DNA of 64,000 nt from JADJXV01 sp964527785 (GTDB lineage Bacteria; Bacteroidota; Ignavibacteria; Kapaibacteriales; UBA961), in the NCBI GenBank assembly GCA_964527785.1, contig CAZGNO010000001.1, forward strand, positions 1-64,000, written 5' to 3'. Each line of letters begins with the position of its first letter. Positions within the stretch are counted from its first letter, which is position 1. The position numbers were made by a program, and so were the translations under genes. Shown one piece after another: positions 1 through 7,852 of the stretch. Below the pieces are notes generated by a model that saw only the letters and a program-made list of their open reading frames with translations, did not search any database and was not told where the DNA came from.

Positions 1-293
1 GAGCTCGTTTGTCATGCTGAGCGTAGTCGAAGCATCTAGTACTTGCCAATTTTTCCAAACAAATAATGTACTGAATTTAATGGTTCGGTTATTTTAGTCC
101 TATCACTTACTGGGACAAAATAAATTATAGTAATCGTATAGCTGTCATTCTGAAGGAGTTCCCGACTGAAGAATCTCCGCAATGCAATACAAGAACAGGA
201 CTTAAATAGCACACGGAGATTCTTCACTGACATTCACAATGACAGGACTAAATGTATCAATTTATTTCTGTTCCGGTACTTGGTATTCGTATT
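1..293. repeat. Gene-free edge with two palindromic repeat types
   Basis: No convincing gene is present here. Positions 11-35 carry a motif (GTCATGCTGAGC..GTCGAAGCAT) followed by ACTTGCCAA at 41-49; the same pieces recur near 56808-56898. Positions 141-179 and 214-245 form an imperfect inverted repeat: GTCATTCTGAAGGAG...GAAGAATCTCCG faces CGGAGATTCTTC...AATGACAG. Palindromes of this kind are commonly scattered between genes in Bacteroidota-like genomes. They may be REP/MITE-like elements; that is inferred from shape and recurrence only. Confidence 0.6.
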
Positions 294-2582
294 TCATTTT
301 CTCTCGAAAGCACGAAAGTACTTCTTTTTTCTATCCAGCTCAAATGTATCGGGATATTCCTTTTCGTATGTAATATTCGGCGAAGTTCCTGCTGCAACAA
401 AAACACTTCGTGCTGGAAGCTCAATTGTTGTATTACTCTCTGTTCTTTCAAAGAGCAGTGAGTTTACTGCTCCAAATTCATCCAACTTGGCTTCAATTGG
501 TATCATATTTTCCACTATTTCTATTCCTTCGGAAAGTGCTTCGTGTACTTCTTCATGGTTTAATCGGTATGCGGGTGCATCTTGCAATCTTTTTCGATAT
601 ACTAATTTCACGCCTCCCCATTTTTTTAGCATTGGAAGAAAGTTTGGTGTTTCTCCATTTTCATTCGTACGTTTTCTTTCAGCAATGATTTGCTTTCCAT
701 GATCATAGTACTTTTTTGAGAGTACTGTTTCTTCTCTATCAAAAAGCGCCCAAAAGCTCATTTCACCAAGATTTTCGATTAACTCGTCTGCTTGTATTAC
801 AAATTTTTCTACTTGTACCGGGTAGTACGCCAATGCTTCTGTTGCGGTATCAATTGCTGTCAGCCCACCACCAATTACAATTGCCGGTAGATTAATTTGT
901 AGGTTTGCAAGTGAGTCATATTTTGCTGCACCTGTAAGTTGCAATGCCATCAGAAAATCAGACGCTTTTCGTATCCCGCGTGACAGATTGTTTTTCATGT
1001 CTATAATTGTCGGCTTCCCTGCTCCCGTAGCGAGCGCAATATGGTCAAAACCCAATTCCCATGCATCTTCGACTGTTATTGTCCCGCCGAATCTGACTCC
1101 GTCCAGAATTGTGAATGTAGCTCGTCGCGCAAGCAGCAAATGAAGAACTGTCAAGAAATTTTTATCCCAACGTACTGTTATACCATATTCACTCACTCCG
1201 CCGAACCCTTCCAGTACCCGCTCGTCCAACTCTTTTTCTATTTCCTTTTTATAATCGTAAATTGGCAGTGGCGGTTGAGTTTCAGAGCCGGTCAATTCAG
1301 TGCTGAACGGCTCTATTTTCAGTCCGTCAATCCCTACTACTGCAAAACCTTCATTTAGAAGGTAGTGCGAAAGTGTGTAGCCCGCCGGACCTAAGCCCAC
1401 TACAAGTACTTTCCTACCGTTATACGGTAATGCGTGAGGGCGGTGTATATTAAGCGGGTTCCACCGTGTAAGCAAGCCATAGATTTCAAAGCCCCACGGC
1501 AAGTTTAATACATCAGTAAGTACTGAAGTTTCAATTTGAGGAATATTTACCGGTTCTTGTTTTTGGAATATGCATCCCTTCATGCAATCATTGCAGATAC
1601 GGTGACCAGTACCGGCACACATCGGGTTGTCGAGTGCCACCATTGCGAGAGCACCTATAGCATAACCATGCTCTTTCAATGAGTGCATTTCAGAAATACG
1701 TTCGTCGAGAGGGCAACCGTTAATGTCTATTCCTAATGGATTTTTCTTGACGCTTCCATCTTTTTCTTTCATTCCTGTAGAGCATGAGTCTTTTTCACGC
1801 TCATGGCATATCAAGCAGTATTCAATTTCAGCAGTTATTTCACGATCTGTTCCTCGTCGGTCTGTAAGTGCAAAACCGTCGCGTTTACGCATATGCGGCG
1901 TTGACAGTATCTCATGAATTTCAAAATCCGGATGTATAATTTCAACTAAATTTTCAAAGTCCAGTTTATCCGGTGAATGCGATGTAATCCATGAATTTAG
2001 TGTTTGCGGATAAAGGAATCTTCGTAGAAAATAGTATTCTTCTAAAATAGTAAGACGGTCTTTTGCAGTAGTATTAAGTGGATTTAAACTATCCTCGATA
2101 TTACTTATAACAAGCTGGGCAAAACCAAGTTCTTCATCATTCCAATTAAATGTTGGAAATTGATTTTGAAGTTGTGAGTATTCGTTCGATAGCTCCTTAT
2201 ATCGTTCTTCATTTATATTTTCCGGTCTATCCTTTTTCTTAATAGTGCCCTTCTTGATAAACTCCCTCTTAAGACGCATTATCAGCTGTTCATTATGAAA
2301 TTTTTGATGAATTGCATTTGTTTCATGTTCAATTTTAAACAACTTAATTATAAATAGCTCCAAAACTTTTGAAGTTTCGATAAGAACAGCAGAAATTTCA
2401 GTTTTTTTGAGTTCTTTTCCTGAGGTTTCACGATATTTCGCGTAACTGGTGAAACCTTCCGATGAGAAGGTTTTGTAGAATTTGTCGAACTCTGTTAGTA
2501 AATCTGCTAATCGAAACGGGTCATATAGGTCTTTGAAAGTAAAACCTACAACTCCTAATTCTTCGAGCTTTTTATATTGCAT
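294..2582 (-). CDS. GltD-like FAD/NAD(P)-dependent oxidoreductase
   Basis: A 762-residue flavoprotein of the glutamate-synthase small-subunit / dihydropyrimidine-dehydrogenase N-domain type. The first ~220 residues are not recognisable. A Cys-rich stretch follows (about 255-345, with CLICHE, NGCPLDE and CAGTGHRICNDCMKGC) that fits [4Fe-4S] binding in GltD-like proteins. A Rossmann FAD motif (VGLGPAGYTLSHYLL) lies near residue 395 and a second dinucleotide motif (VIGGGLTAIDTATEAL) near 570; the AAGTSPN motif near the C-terminus is typical of the family. It probably moves electrons between NAD(P)H and a partner, but the substrate cannot be read. It ends abruptly after a Lys/Arg-rich tail next to a repeat-rich gap, so the 3' end may be truncated. 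It starts 15 nt after the upstream T9SS gene. Confidence 0.8.
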   Translation of the reverse strand: MQYKKLEELGVVGFTFKDLYDPFRLADLLTEFDKFYKTFSSEGFTSYAKYRETSGKELKKTEISAVLIETSKVLELFIIKLFKIEHETNAIHQKFHNEQLIMRLKREFIKKGTIKKKDRPENINEERYKELSNEYSQLQNQFPTFNWNDEELGFAQLVISNIEDSLNPLNTTAKDRLTILEEYYFLRRFLYPQTLNSWITSHSPDKLDFENLVEIIHPDFEIHEILSTPHMRKRDGFALTDRRGTDREITAEIEYCLICHEREKDSCSTGMKEKDGSVKKNPLGIDINGCPLDERISEMHSLKEHGYAIGALAMVALDNPMCAGTGHRICNDCMKGCIFQKQEPVNIPQIETSVLTDVLNLPWGFEIYGLLTRWNPLNIHRPHALPYNGRKVLVVGLGPAGYTLSHYLLNEGFAVVGIDGLKIEPFSTELTGSETQPPLPIYDYKKEIEKELDERVLEGFGGVSEYGITVRWDKNFLTVLHLLLARRATFTILDGVRFGGTITVEDAWELGFDHIALATGAGKPTIIDMKNNLSRGIRKASDFLMALQLTGAAKYDSLANLQINLPAIVIGGGLTAIDTATEALAYYPVQVEKFVIQADELIENLGEMSFWALFDREETVLSKKYYDHGKQIIAERKRTNENGETPNFLPMLKKWGGVKLVYRKRLQDAPAYRLNHEEVHEALSEGIEIVENMIPIEAKLDEFGAVNSLLFERTESNTTIELPARSVFVAAGTSPNITYEKEYPDTFELDRKKKYFRAFERK

Positions 2583-2597
2583 GGTTTATTACTTATC

Positions 2598-3401
2598 CTA
2601 TCTGACAATCATGATTTTATGATTTGCTGTTTCTCCATCGGGCTTCTGTATGGTAACGAAATATAATCCTGATGCAAGGTTTTGCACATCAATTTCTCCT
2701 TCACCTTCATTTAATACCCGTGAATATAGAGTTGTTCCTATTGAAGACGAAAGTGACGATTTACTTTGGGAGGTTGATATAATACGTATTGTTTCGCTCC
2801 TGCTATTGTACACTACAATATCTTCATTTAAATTATTTAGTTCATCAGCATTGGTTGAGGATTCAACATTATACCAAACTCTTATGTAGAATTTTTTAAG
2901 TGGAGTTGTTATTGGTGAGCAGCTTTTTTTTTCGTCGAAATGAAAGAAAACGATACTTCCATCTAACCTGTCTGAAAAATGCGCTGAATCTATGTATTTA
3001 TCGAGTGGGTATTCCCAAGAAATATAAAACGGGTCGTTAGCTCTGAATTCAGGAGCAGTTACATCCAATTCATATTCTTTCATAAATTTTTTAACCGGTG
3101 GTATTCTACGATAATCCTTGTAACTCACTCCTGTGCCACCTTCAGCTATTACCACTAGTCCAGCATGAAATCCACTTGGTGGATGCTGAGGAAAGTCTTT
3201 TTCTCCTAGATTATAATCAACAGAGTCTGTTGCCCTACTATCAATACCCACTATCAACGGAAGTTTTATAATTGGTTTTCCTACTGAATCAACTGCCTCA
3301 AACTTAAATTCGACTATAAACGGATTCTGTGATTTTGTTGGTACATATGATAGCAACCCAATAGCTGTATAACATATAAGTATTATTATCTTATTTTTCA
3401 T
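2598..3401 (-). CDS. Exported protein with T9SS type-A sorting domain
   Basis: About 268 residues. I chose the start at 3401 (MKNKIIILICY), which opens directly with a signal peptide; the longer reading frame would begin inside the terminator of the preceding gene. The central part is not recognised. The last ~80 residues, ending in GLYFVTIQKPDG...IMIVR, have the sequence pattern of a T9SS C-terminal domain, which directs transport across the outer membrane and is normally cleaved or anchored. It is the shortest of the tandem T9SS cargo genes and is separated from the next by the terminator at 3420-3463. Function is unknown. Confidence 0.75.
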   Translation of the reverse strand: MKNKIIILICYTAIGLLSYVPTKSQNPFIVEFKFEAVDSVGKPIIKLPLIVGIDSRATDSVDYNLGEKDFPQHPPSGFHAGLVVIAEGGTGVSYKDYRRIPPVKKFMKEYELDVTAPEFRANDPFYISWEYPLDKYIDSAHFSDRLDGSIVFFHFDEKKSCSPITTPLKKFYIRVWYNVESSTNADELNNLNEDIVVYNSRSETIRIISTSQSKSSLSSSIGTTLYSRVLNEGEGEIDVQNLASGLYFVTIQKPDGETANHKIMIVR

Positions 3402-3419
3402 TATTCTGATTAATTTGTA

Positions 3420-3463
3420 CAAAAAAAAGATGGGCAACGGAGAGTTCCTCAGTTGCCCATCTT
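3420..3463 (-). terminator. Rho-independent terminator
   Basis: The 10-bp arms GATGGGCAAC (3429-3438) and GTTGCCCATC (3452-3461) form a perfect hairpin, followed on the minus strand by a run of eight T (3421-3428). It lies just downstream of the 1032-residue T9SS gene and closes the upstream cluster. Confidence 0.88.
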
Positions 3464-3495
3464 CATTCTCATTGCTTCAACAATACGCGTTTTTC

Positions 3496-6400
3496 TTAGC
3501 GAATAACCGTAAGAATTGCATTTGTTGTAACATCTCCAGCTACCATTTTCACAGTATATTGACCACTTGGTAATGCTTCTGTTGTAAATGGAACTGAATA
3601 ATTATCGGCATTTTTGAACTCTTGAACCAAAGTAGCAACTTCGATACCGAGCATATTGTACACCTTCAAAGTAACAAATCCATTTTGAGGAACAGCGAAC
3701 TGTATAGTTGTTGATCCACTTGCAGGGTTTGGCACTGTTTGAATCATAGCTCCTGCTACAGGTGCATCTGATTTAAGCAATTTGACAGCTTCTACGTTTT
3801 CATTGCTGATGATAACAGTATTATTATTGCTGCTAATTGTTCCGAGTGTTTTGCCGGTTATAATATCAATAACAGTATATGTAGCGTTAGCATCTTCAAC
3901 TGTAATTGCTACAGGGAATTCAACACCTTGGAAACGAACAGTTGGGTTTGCTGCATTTTCAGCATTTGCATTATTTGTAAAGCGAACATCAAACATACCC
4001 ATCGGAGGTAACGGAGGAAGTTCGAATGAGCGAACATCGTTTGCTTTTGAAATATACAAATCATTTGAATGCTGTGCTTTATCGCTGATTGTTACTTTAG
4101 TACTTGCATTGATAATAGCTTGCTTTTCGCTGCTTGCATCATCAGAATATTTAATTCCTGATGGTGCTGTCAATTTTAGATATCCATCATCCGATACATT
4201 AATCCAGTATCCAAGACCAGGAAGAATTTCTGATGTCTCAAAATATCCTCTGTCTGTCCTATAACCGTAAACGCTCTTGATCGGCTTGTTTGGAATTGAA
4301 GTATTGTATGGATCAAAATCAATATCTTTAACATTTACCGGTACACTTAGTCCACCGATTGTATTCCAGCCCGGTGTTAAACGTACCGGATTGATTGTAC
4401 TGTTAATTCTGTTGATTTTTGTACCAGCAATTTTTGTATCTAAATACTGTCCGTATTTAATAAAATATCCAACTCCTGCTTGCAGATTAGTTTCGTTTTG
4501 ATATGACTGTTGGAAGAATCTGAATGGCTCTCCACCGATTGATTGTGGATATACAGAATTCCATCTTGTGTCAGAAGGAAGAACAGGCAATGAAAGTAAG
4601 TTCCAACCCTTGTTAATAACCGGGAATGCAACAACTTTAGGCAATGTATATTCAATCAAGAATGATTTAATACGCGCATCACGAATTGTAAATGACATAC
4701 CGGCAGGTGTTTGTGCTGTCGGAGTAGCCCGTCTCATATCAACACTGAATATCGAACCGTTCAAAGTATCTCGCAAGAATAGTTGAGCACCGTCAGGGAA
4801 GTCCTGAGTATCCCAAGAAATAACAATAGGATAATTTTGAGCTCCGTCGGCATTGAATCTGCAGAGGAACACAATAGAAGAATCTACTGAATTGTCTCGG
4901 ATATCTCTTGACACAGATCGTGGACTTGTTGTTCCTTCACTTTCAATAGGAATTTCACTGAAACCATAAGGTGCTATTTCATTACCTCCGGCATCAACTA
5001 CTTTTGGATTAAACCAACGTGCGTAATATCCGACTGCCGGAGTTCTGTAATAATCTTCACCCATCAAACTGTCAACTCCGTCTGTAGCACGATGTGCTGA
5101 ACCAAAGACCAAATCGTTAGCTTCGCCGCCTGTACCCTTGGAATTTGTTACTGTAAGGCGAATACCCCAATCTCTTCCTTGTCTTGGAGTTGTGTACGGT
5201 TCAAGAGGGTTACGGAAGTAAATGAATACAACTTTCAATTGAACCGGAGAAATAACAGCTGATCCTGATGTAAATGTTAAATATCCGGTATAAACACCTG
5301 CATATTCTTCATTCGGCTTACGCAACTCATCATCTGCGCAGATAATTCTCAGAGTAACTGTTTGTTGCGCTGACGCAATATTATTCCTTGCATCTTTCAG
5401 GTTTGGAGGAACCGGTCCATTAATACCATTATCAATAAATGATGCCTTACCTTCATGTGTTCTTGAAGGAAAGGGATTATATCCGCTAGGTAACGATCTA
5501 AACCATAACCATGACGCATTCGACTGGACAGTTACGTAAGTCAGTCTGCTTCTTGCAGTGGAATTTATAAACAATATATCTCTGGTTCCGTTCTTACCCG
5601 CATTTTGACTTGAGTCAACTACGATCGGTCGTGTGATTTCCCATAAAGACCCATCAGGAACATCTTCATTTTGACGTACTTCGTTGTTTGTTCCACCGAT
5701 AACATCTCTAAAACCAATTGCAGGATTTTCACCAACGTTTATCCATATTAAACCTGAACGGCTTGGATAGTCTGGGTATTCATCTGATGTTAAATTAATA
5801 CCGGCTAAGCCAATTGTAGGGTTTTTGTCCAAGCGATAGAATTTGTTTCCGTAAGGATTATTTGCGTCCCCTTGCGAAACCTGTGGGAATGGATCATCAA
5901 TACCTACACGAAATTCACCATAGCGAAGTGAATCGTTTGAAATATACATTGGTGACTTTTCAGCACCACTATATTTTGTTGGATCATTTTGCAACAGTTG
6001 TTTTGACAATGTCACTTTAAATTTCAAATATAACAATACTTGAAATTGACCATTCTCATCAGTGAGAGGTAATCTACGATTGGAACGACCAGTGACAAAC
6101 AACCTTCTACCATATTTTGTTTCAGCATCGGCTGAACCGGTGAGATAAACACGAAAACGTTTCGTATCTTCGATATCATTTACTTCGAGTTCGAAACCTT
6201 TTGCAAGTGCAGTGATATCTCCACCTAATGGATCAGTTAATTGTGTTCCGTTCGACTGCATTACTCTACCGTCGTAAAAAACAGAAAAAGAGAAGCTGTA
6301 AATCGGATACCCACCGAAGCGAGCTTCAGTTATCATCGTTGAATCCCACCAAAGATTCTGCAAAAACACGGGAACTAATATTTCACGTTGTTTTACATCT

Positions 6401-6594
6401 GAAAAACCTAACCAAATTCTACCATCAGAATAAATCTGATTGTTATATCCGTTACTTGCCCCTAAAAGGGACAATTTAGGAATATCTGCTTTTTGTAAAG
6501 CATATAGCTTGCTGTTCGTCAAGAACAGCGAGCCAGCTGTCAACAACATTACCAGTAGTAAGCTGTTCTGCAATTGTAAAAATTGCTTCTTCAT
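3496..6594 (-). CDS. Large T9SS-exported surface protein
   Basis: About 1032 residues from the chosen start at 6594 (MKKQFLQLQNSLLL), which has a strong AAAGGAG site seven bases upstream and opens a signal peptide; a start further upstream would lack both. The body is rich in Asn, Gly, Thr and aromatic residues as in secreted beta-sandwich proteins, but no enzymatic motif was recognised. The C-terminal ~85 residues (VPNPASGSTTIQF ... LPSGQYTVKMVAGD ... VIR) are a clear T9SS type-A sorting domain. It follows the 407-residue T9SS gene by 28 nt, probably in one transcript ending at 3420-3463. It likely ends up on the cell surface or outside the cell. Confidence 0.85.
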   Translation of the reverse strand: MKKQFLQLQNSLLLVMLLTAGSLFLTNSKLYALQKADIPKLSLLGASNGYNNQIYSDGRIWLGFSDVKQREILVPVFLQNLWWDSTMITEARFGGYPIYSFSFSVFYDGRVMQSNGTQLTDPLGGDITALAKGFELEVNDIEDTKRFRVYLTGSADAETKYGRRLFVTGRSNRRLPLTDENGQFQVLLYLKFKVTLSKQLLQNDPTKYSGAEKSPMYISNDSLRYGEFRVGIDDPFPQVSQGDANNPYGNKFYRLDKNPTIGLAGINLTSDEYPDYPSRSGLIWINVGENPAIGFRDVIGGTNNEVRQNEDVPDGSLWEITRPIVVDSSQNAGKNGTRDILFINSTARSRLTYVTVQSNASWLWFRSLPSGYNPFPSRTHEGKASFIDNGINGPVPPNLKDARNNIASAQQTVTLRIICADDELRKPNEEYAGVYTGYLTFTSGSAVISPVQLKVVFIYFRNPLEPYTTPRQGRDWGIRLTVTNSKGTGGEANDLVFGSAHRATDGVDSLMGEDYYRTPAVGYYARWFNPKVVDAGGNEIAPYGFSEIPIESEGTTSPRSVSRDIRDNSVDSSIVFLCRFNADGAQNYPIVISWDTQDFPDGAQLFLRDTLNGSIFSVDMRRATPTAQTPAGMSFTIRDARIKSFLIEYTLPKVVAFPVINKGWNLLSLPVLPSDTRWNSVYPQSIGGEPFRFFQQSYQNETNLQAGVGYFIKYGQYLDTKIAGTKINRINSTINPVRLTPGWNTIGGLSVPVNVKDIDFDPYNTSIPNKPIKSVYGYRTDRGYFETSEILPGLGYWINVSDDGYLKLTAPSGIKYSDDASSEKQAIINASTKVTISDKAQHSNDLYISKANDVRSFELPPLPPMGMFDVRFTNNANAENAANPTVRFQGVEFPVAITVEDANATYTVIDIITGKTLGTISSNNNTVIISNENVEAVKLLKSDAPVAGAMIQTVPNPASGSTTIQFAVPQNGFVTLKVYNMLGIEVATLVQEFKNADNYSVPFTTEALPSGQYTVKMVAGDVTTNAILTVIR

Positions 6595-6622
6595 AGTGCT
6601 CTCCTTTGATTTGTAAGAAGAT

Positions 6623-7846
6623 TTATTTAATAAATTTAATATAATTTCTTTTATTTTCAGCATTTGTAACCGCTTCAATGATATATACACCCTTTGGAAT
6701 TCTGCTCTGTGGTAAAGTGATTTCCATAGATGGGTACTCTATTTTATTCGTTTCCAACACAATACCTAATATAGTATACAATGTTATTTCTTTAATTAAT
6801 TCATTGGAAACCAATTTTATATTATCATCACTTTCAATAAGTGAAAAACCTGTACTTGCATTTTCATGAATATCAACTGATATTGTGGTATCAAATTTGA
6901 TTTTCTTAACTTCAAGAATATCTCCGGTAGTTGTCTTAATACAATTACACTTATTTATTCCTATAATTTTAGCTGTAATTGGTGATTTAAAATTGTCGTT
7001 TTTCAATGACTTCAATTTCATGCGTAAAGCCGGCATAGATGTCTGAAAATTCTGCCGAAAGCTAACTTTAATTTTAGTTGTATCTTTTTCTATAATTAAT
7101 GTATCTATTGCTATCCCATCTTGTATTTTATCAATTGATTCAATATTGAGTAAATCCGTTGATCCAACTGAAAAATTTATATTTGCACCCGTTATTTTTG
7201 AATCTGATTGGAATTGAAATGAAATATTTGATTCAGTAATTGAGTCTTGTTTTCCAATTTCTATAGAATCCGAAGCAAATGAAATTCTAAAATTACGTCC
7301 ACTAATATCAGCAACTTCACCTTTTACATATTTTTCGGTACCGTACTCAAGAATTTTACTACTACCAAAACTGTAAAAAACCGGTTCGAAATCCGTAATT
7401 CTGATTGAAGCTATACCCTCACATTGTCCTATATATTTACCACTAAAAACCACTAACGGTATTTTCCCCTTGAGGAATACGTTTGAATTAAATGGTAAAA
7501 ATGCTTCGGCTCTATATACACCCGGTTCTAAAAGTTTAAAAAAAACGTCACCACCGGCAGATACAATTTGATTTGTTATCGTATTTAATGTAAGTGCTTG
7601 TTCAATTAGAATCTTATCTGCATCATATTCAAGGAAGAACGTGTACCCTTGTAGACTATCTTTGGCGTATATCTCGTTTGTTTGTATTTCAATTGTTAGT
7701 CGCTTTTCTATTCCGCATACATCAATTGTTGTATTTGTAATCAGTTCGACTTTCAACGTGTCCTGAGCAAGCCCTTTCTGCATACCGCTGATGATTAAAA
7801 TCATCAGCGGTATCAGAAATAGTTTTTTTTGGAGCTCAGAGTTCAT
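6623..7846 (-). CDS. T9SS-exported protein, 407 aa
   Basis: The N-terminus (KKLFLIPLMILIISGMQKGLAQ) is a signal peptide cleaved after AQ. The middle part, with many beta-strand-like segments and statements of alternating hydrophobic residues, may be an adhesin or cohesin-like beta fold, but this is not certain. The final ~75 residues (IKEITLYTILGIVLET ... IPKGVYIIEAVTN ... YIKFIK) fit a T9SS type-A sorting domain. Only 6 nt separate it from the upstream 927-residue gene, so the two are probably co-translated. Its signal-peptide codons contain a perfect 15-bp inverted repeat (7782-7813). Confidence 0.78.
   Translation of the reverse strand: MNSELQKKLFLIPLMILIISGMQKGLAQDTLKVELITNTTIDVCGIEKRLTIEIQTNEIYAKDSLQGYTFFLEYDADKILIEQALTLNTITNQIVSAGGDVFFKLLEPGVYRAEAFLPFNSNVFLKGKIPLVVFSGKYIGQCEGIASIRITDFEPVFYSFGSSKILEYGTEKYVKGEVADISGRNFRISFASDSIEIGKQDSITESNISFQFQSDSKITGANINFSVGSTDLLNIESIDKIQDGIAIDTLIIEKDTTKIKVSFRQNFQTSMPALRMKLKSLKNDNFKSPITAKIIGINKCNCIKTTTGDILEVKKIKFDTTISVDIHENASTGFSLIESDDNIKLVSNELIKEITLYTILGIVLETNKIEYPSMEITLPQSRIPKGVYIIEAVTNAENKRNYIKFIK
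7782..7813. repeat. Perfect 15-bp inverted repeat inside a signal-peptide coding region
   Basis: ATACCGCTGATGATT (7782-7796) is followed by two A residues and then its exact reverse complement (7799-7813). It sits 33-65 nt after the start codon of the 407-residue T9SS gene. An RNA hairpin of this size near a start codon could slow translation, but no regulator is known. Confidence 0.7.
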
Positions 7847-7852
7847 TGTAAA

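Noticed and set aside
36..233. A 65-codon open frame at the left edge, minus strand
   Set aside because: It runs through the palindromic repeat, has no ribosome site and its product resembles no family.
280..702. A 140-codon frame opposite the GltD-like gene
   Set aside because: Its product is Ser/Phe-rich with no domain; the minus frame carries the conserved Rossmann and Cys motifs.
3401..3437. Longer N-terminus for the 268-residue T9SS protein
   Set aside because: It would start inside the terminator stem and place charged residues before the signal peptide.
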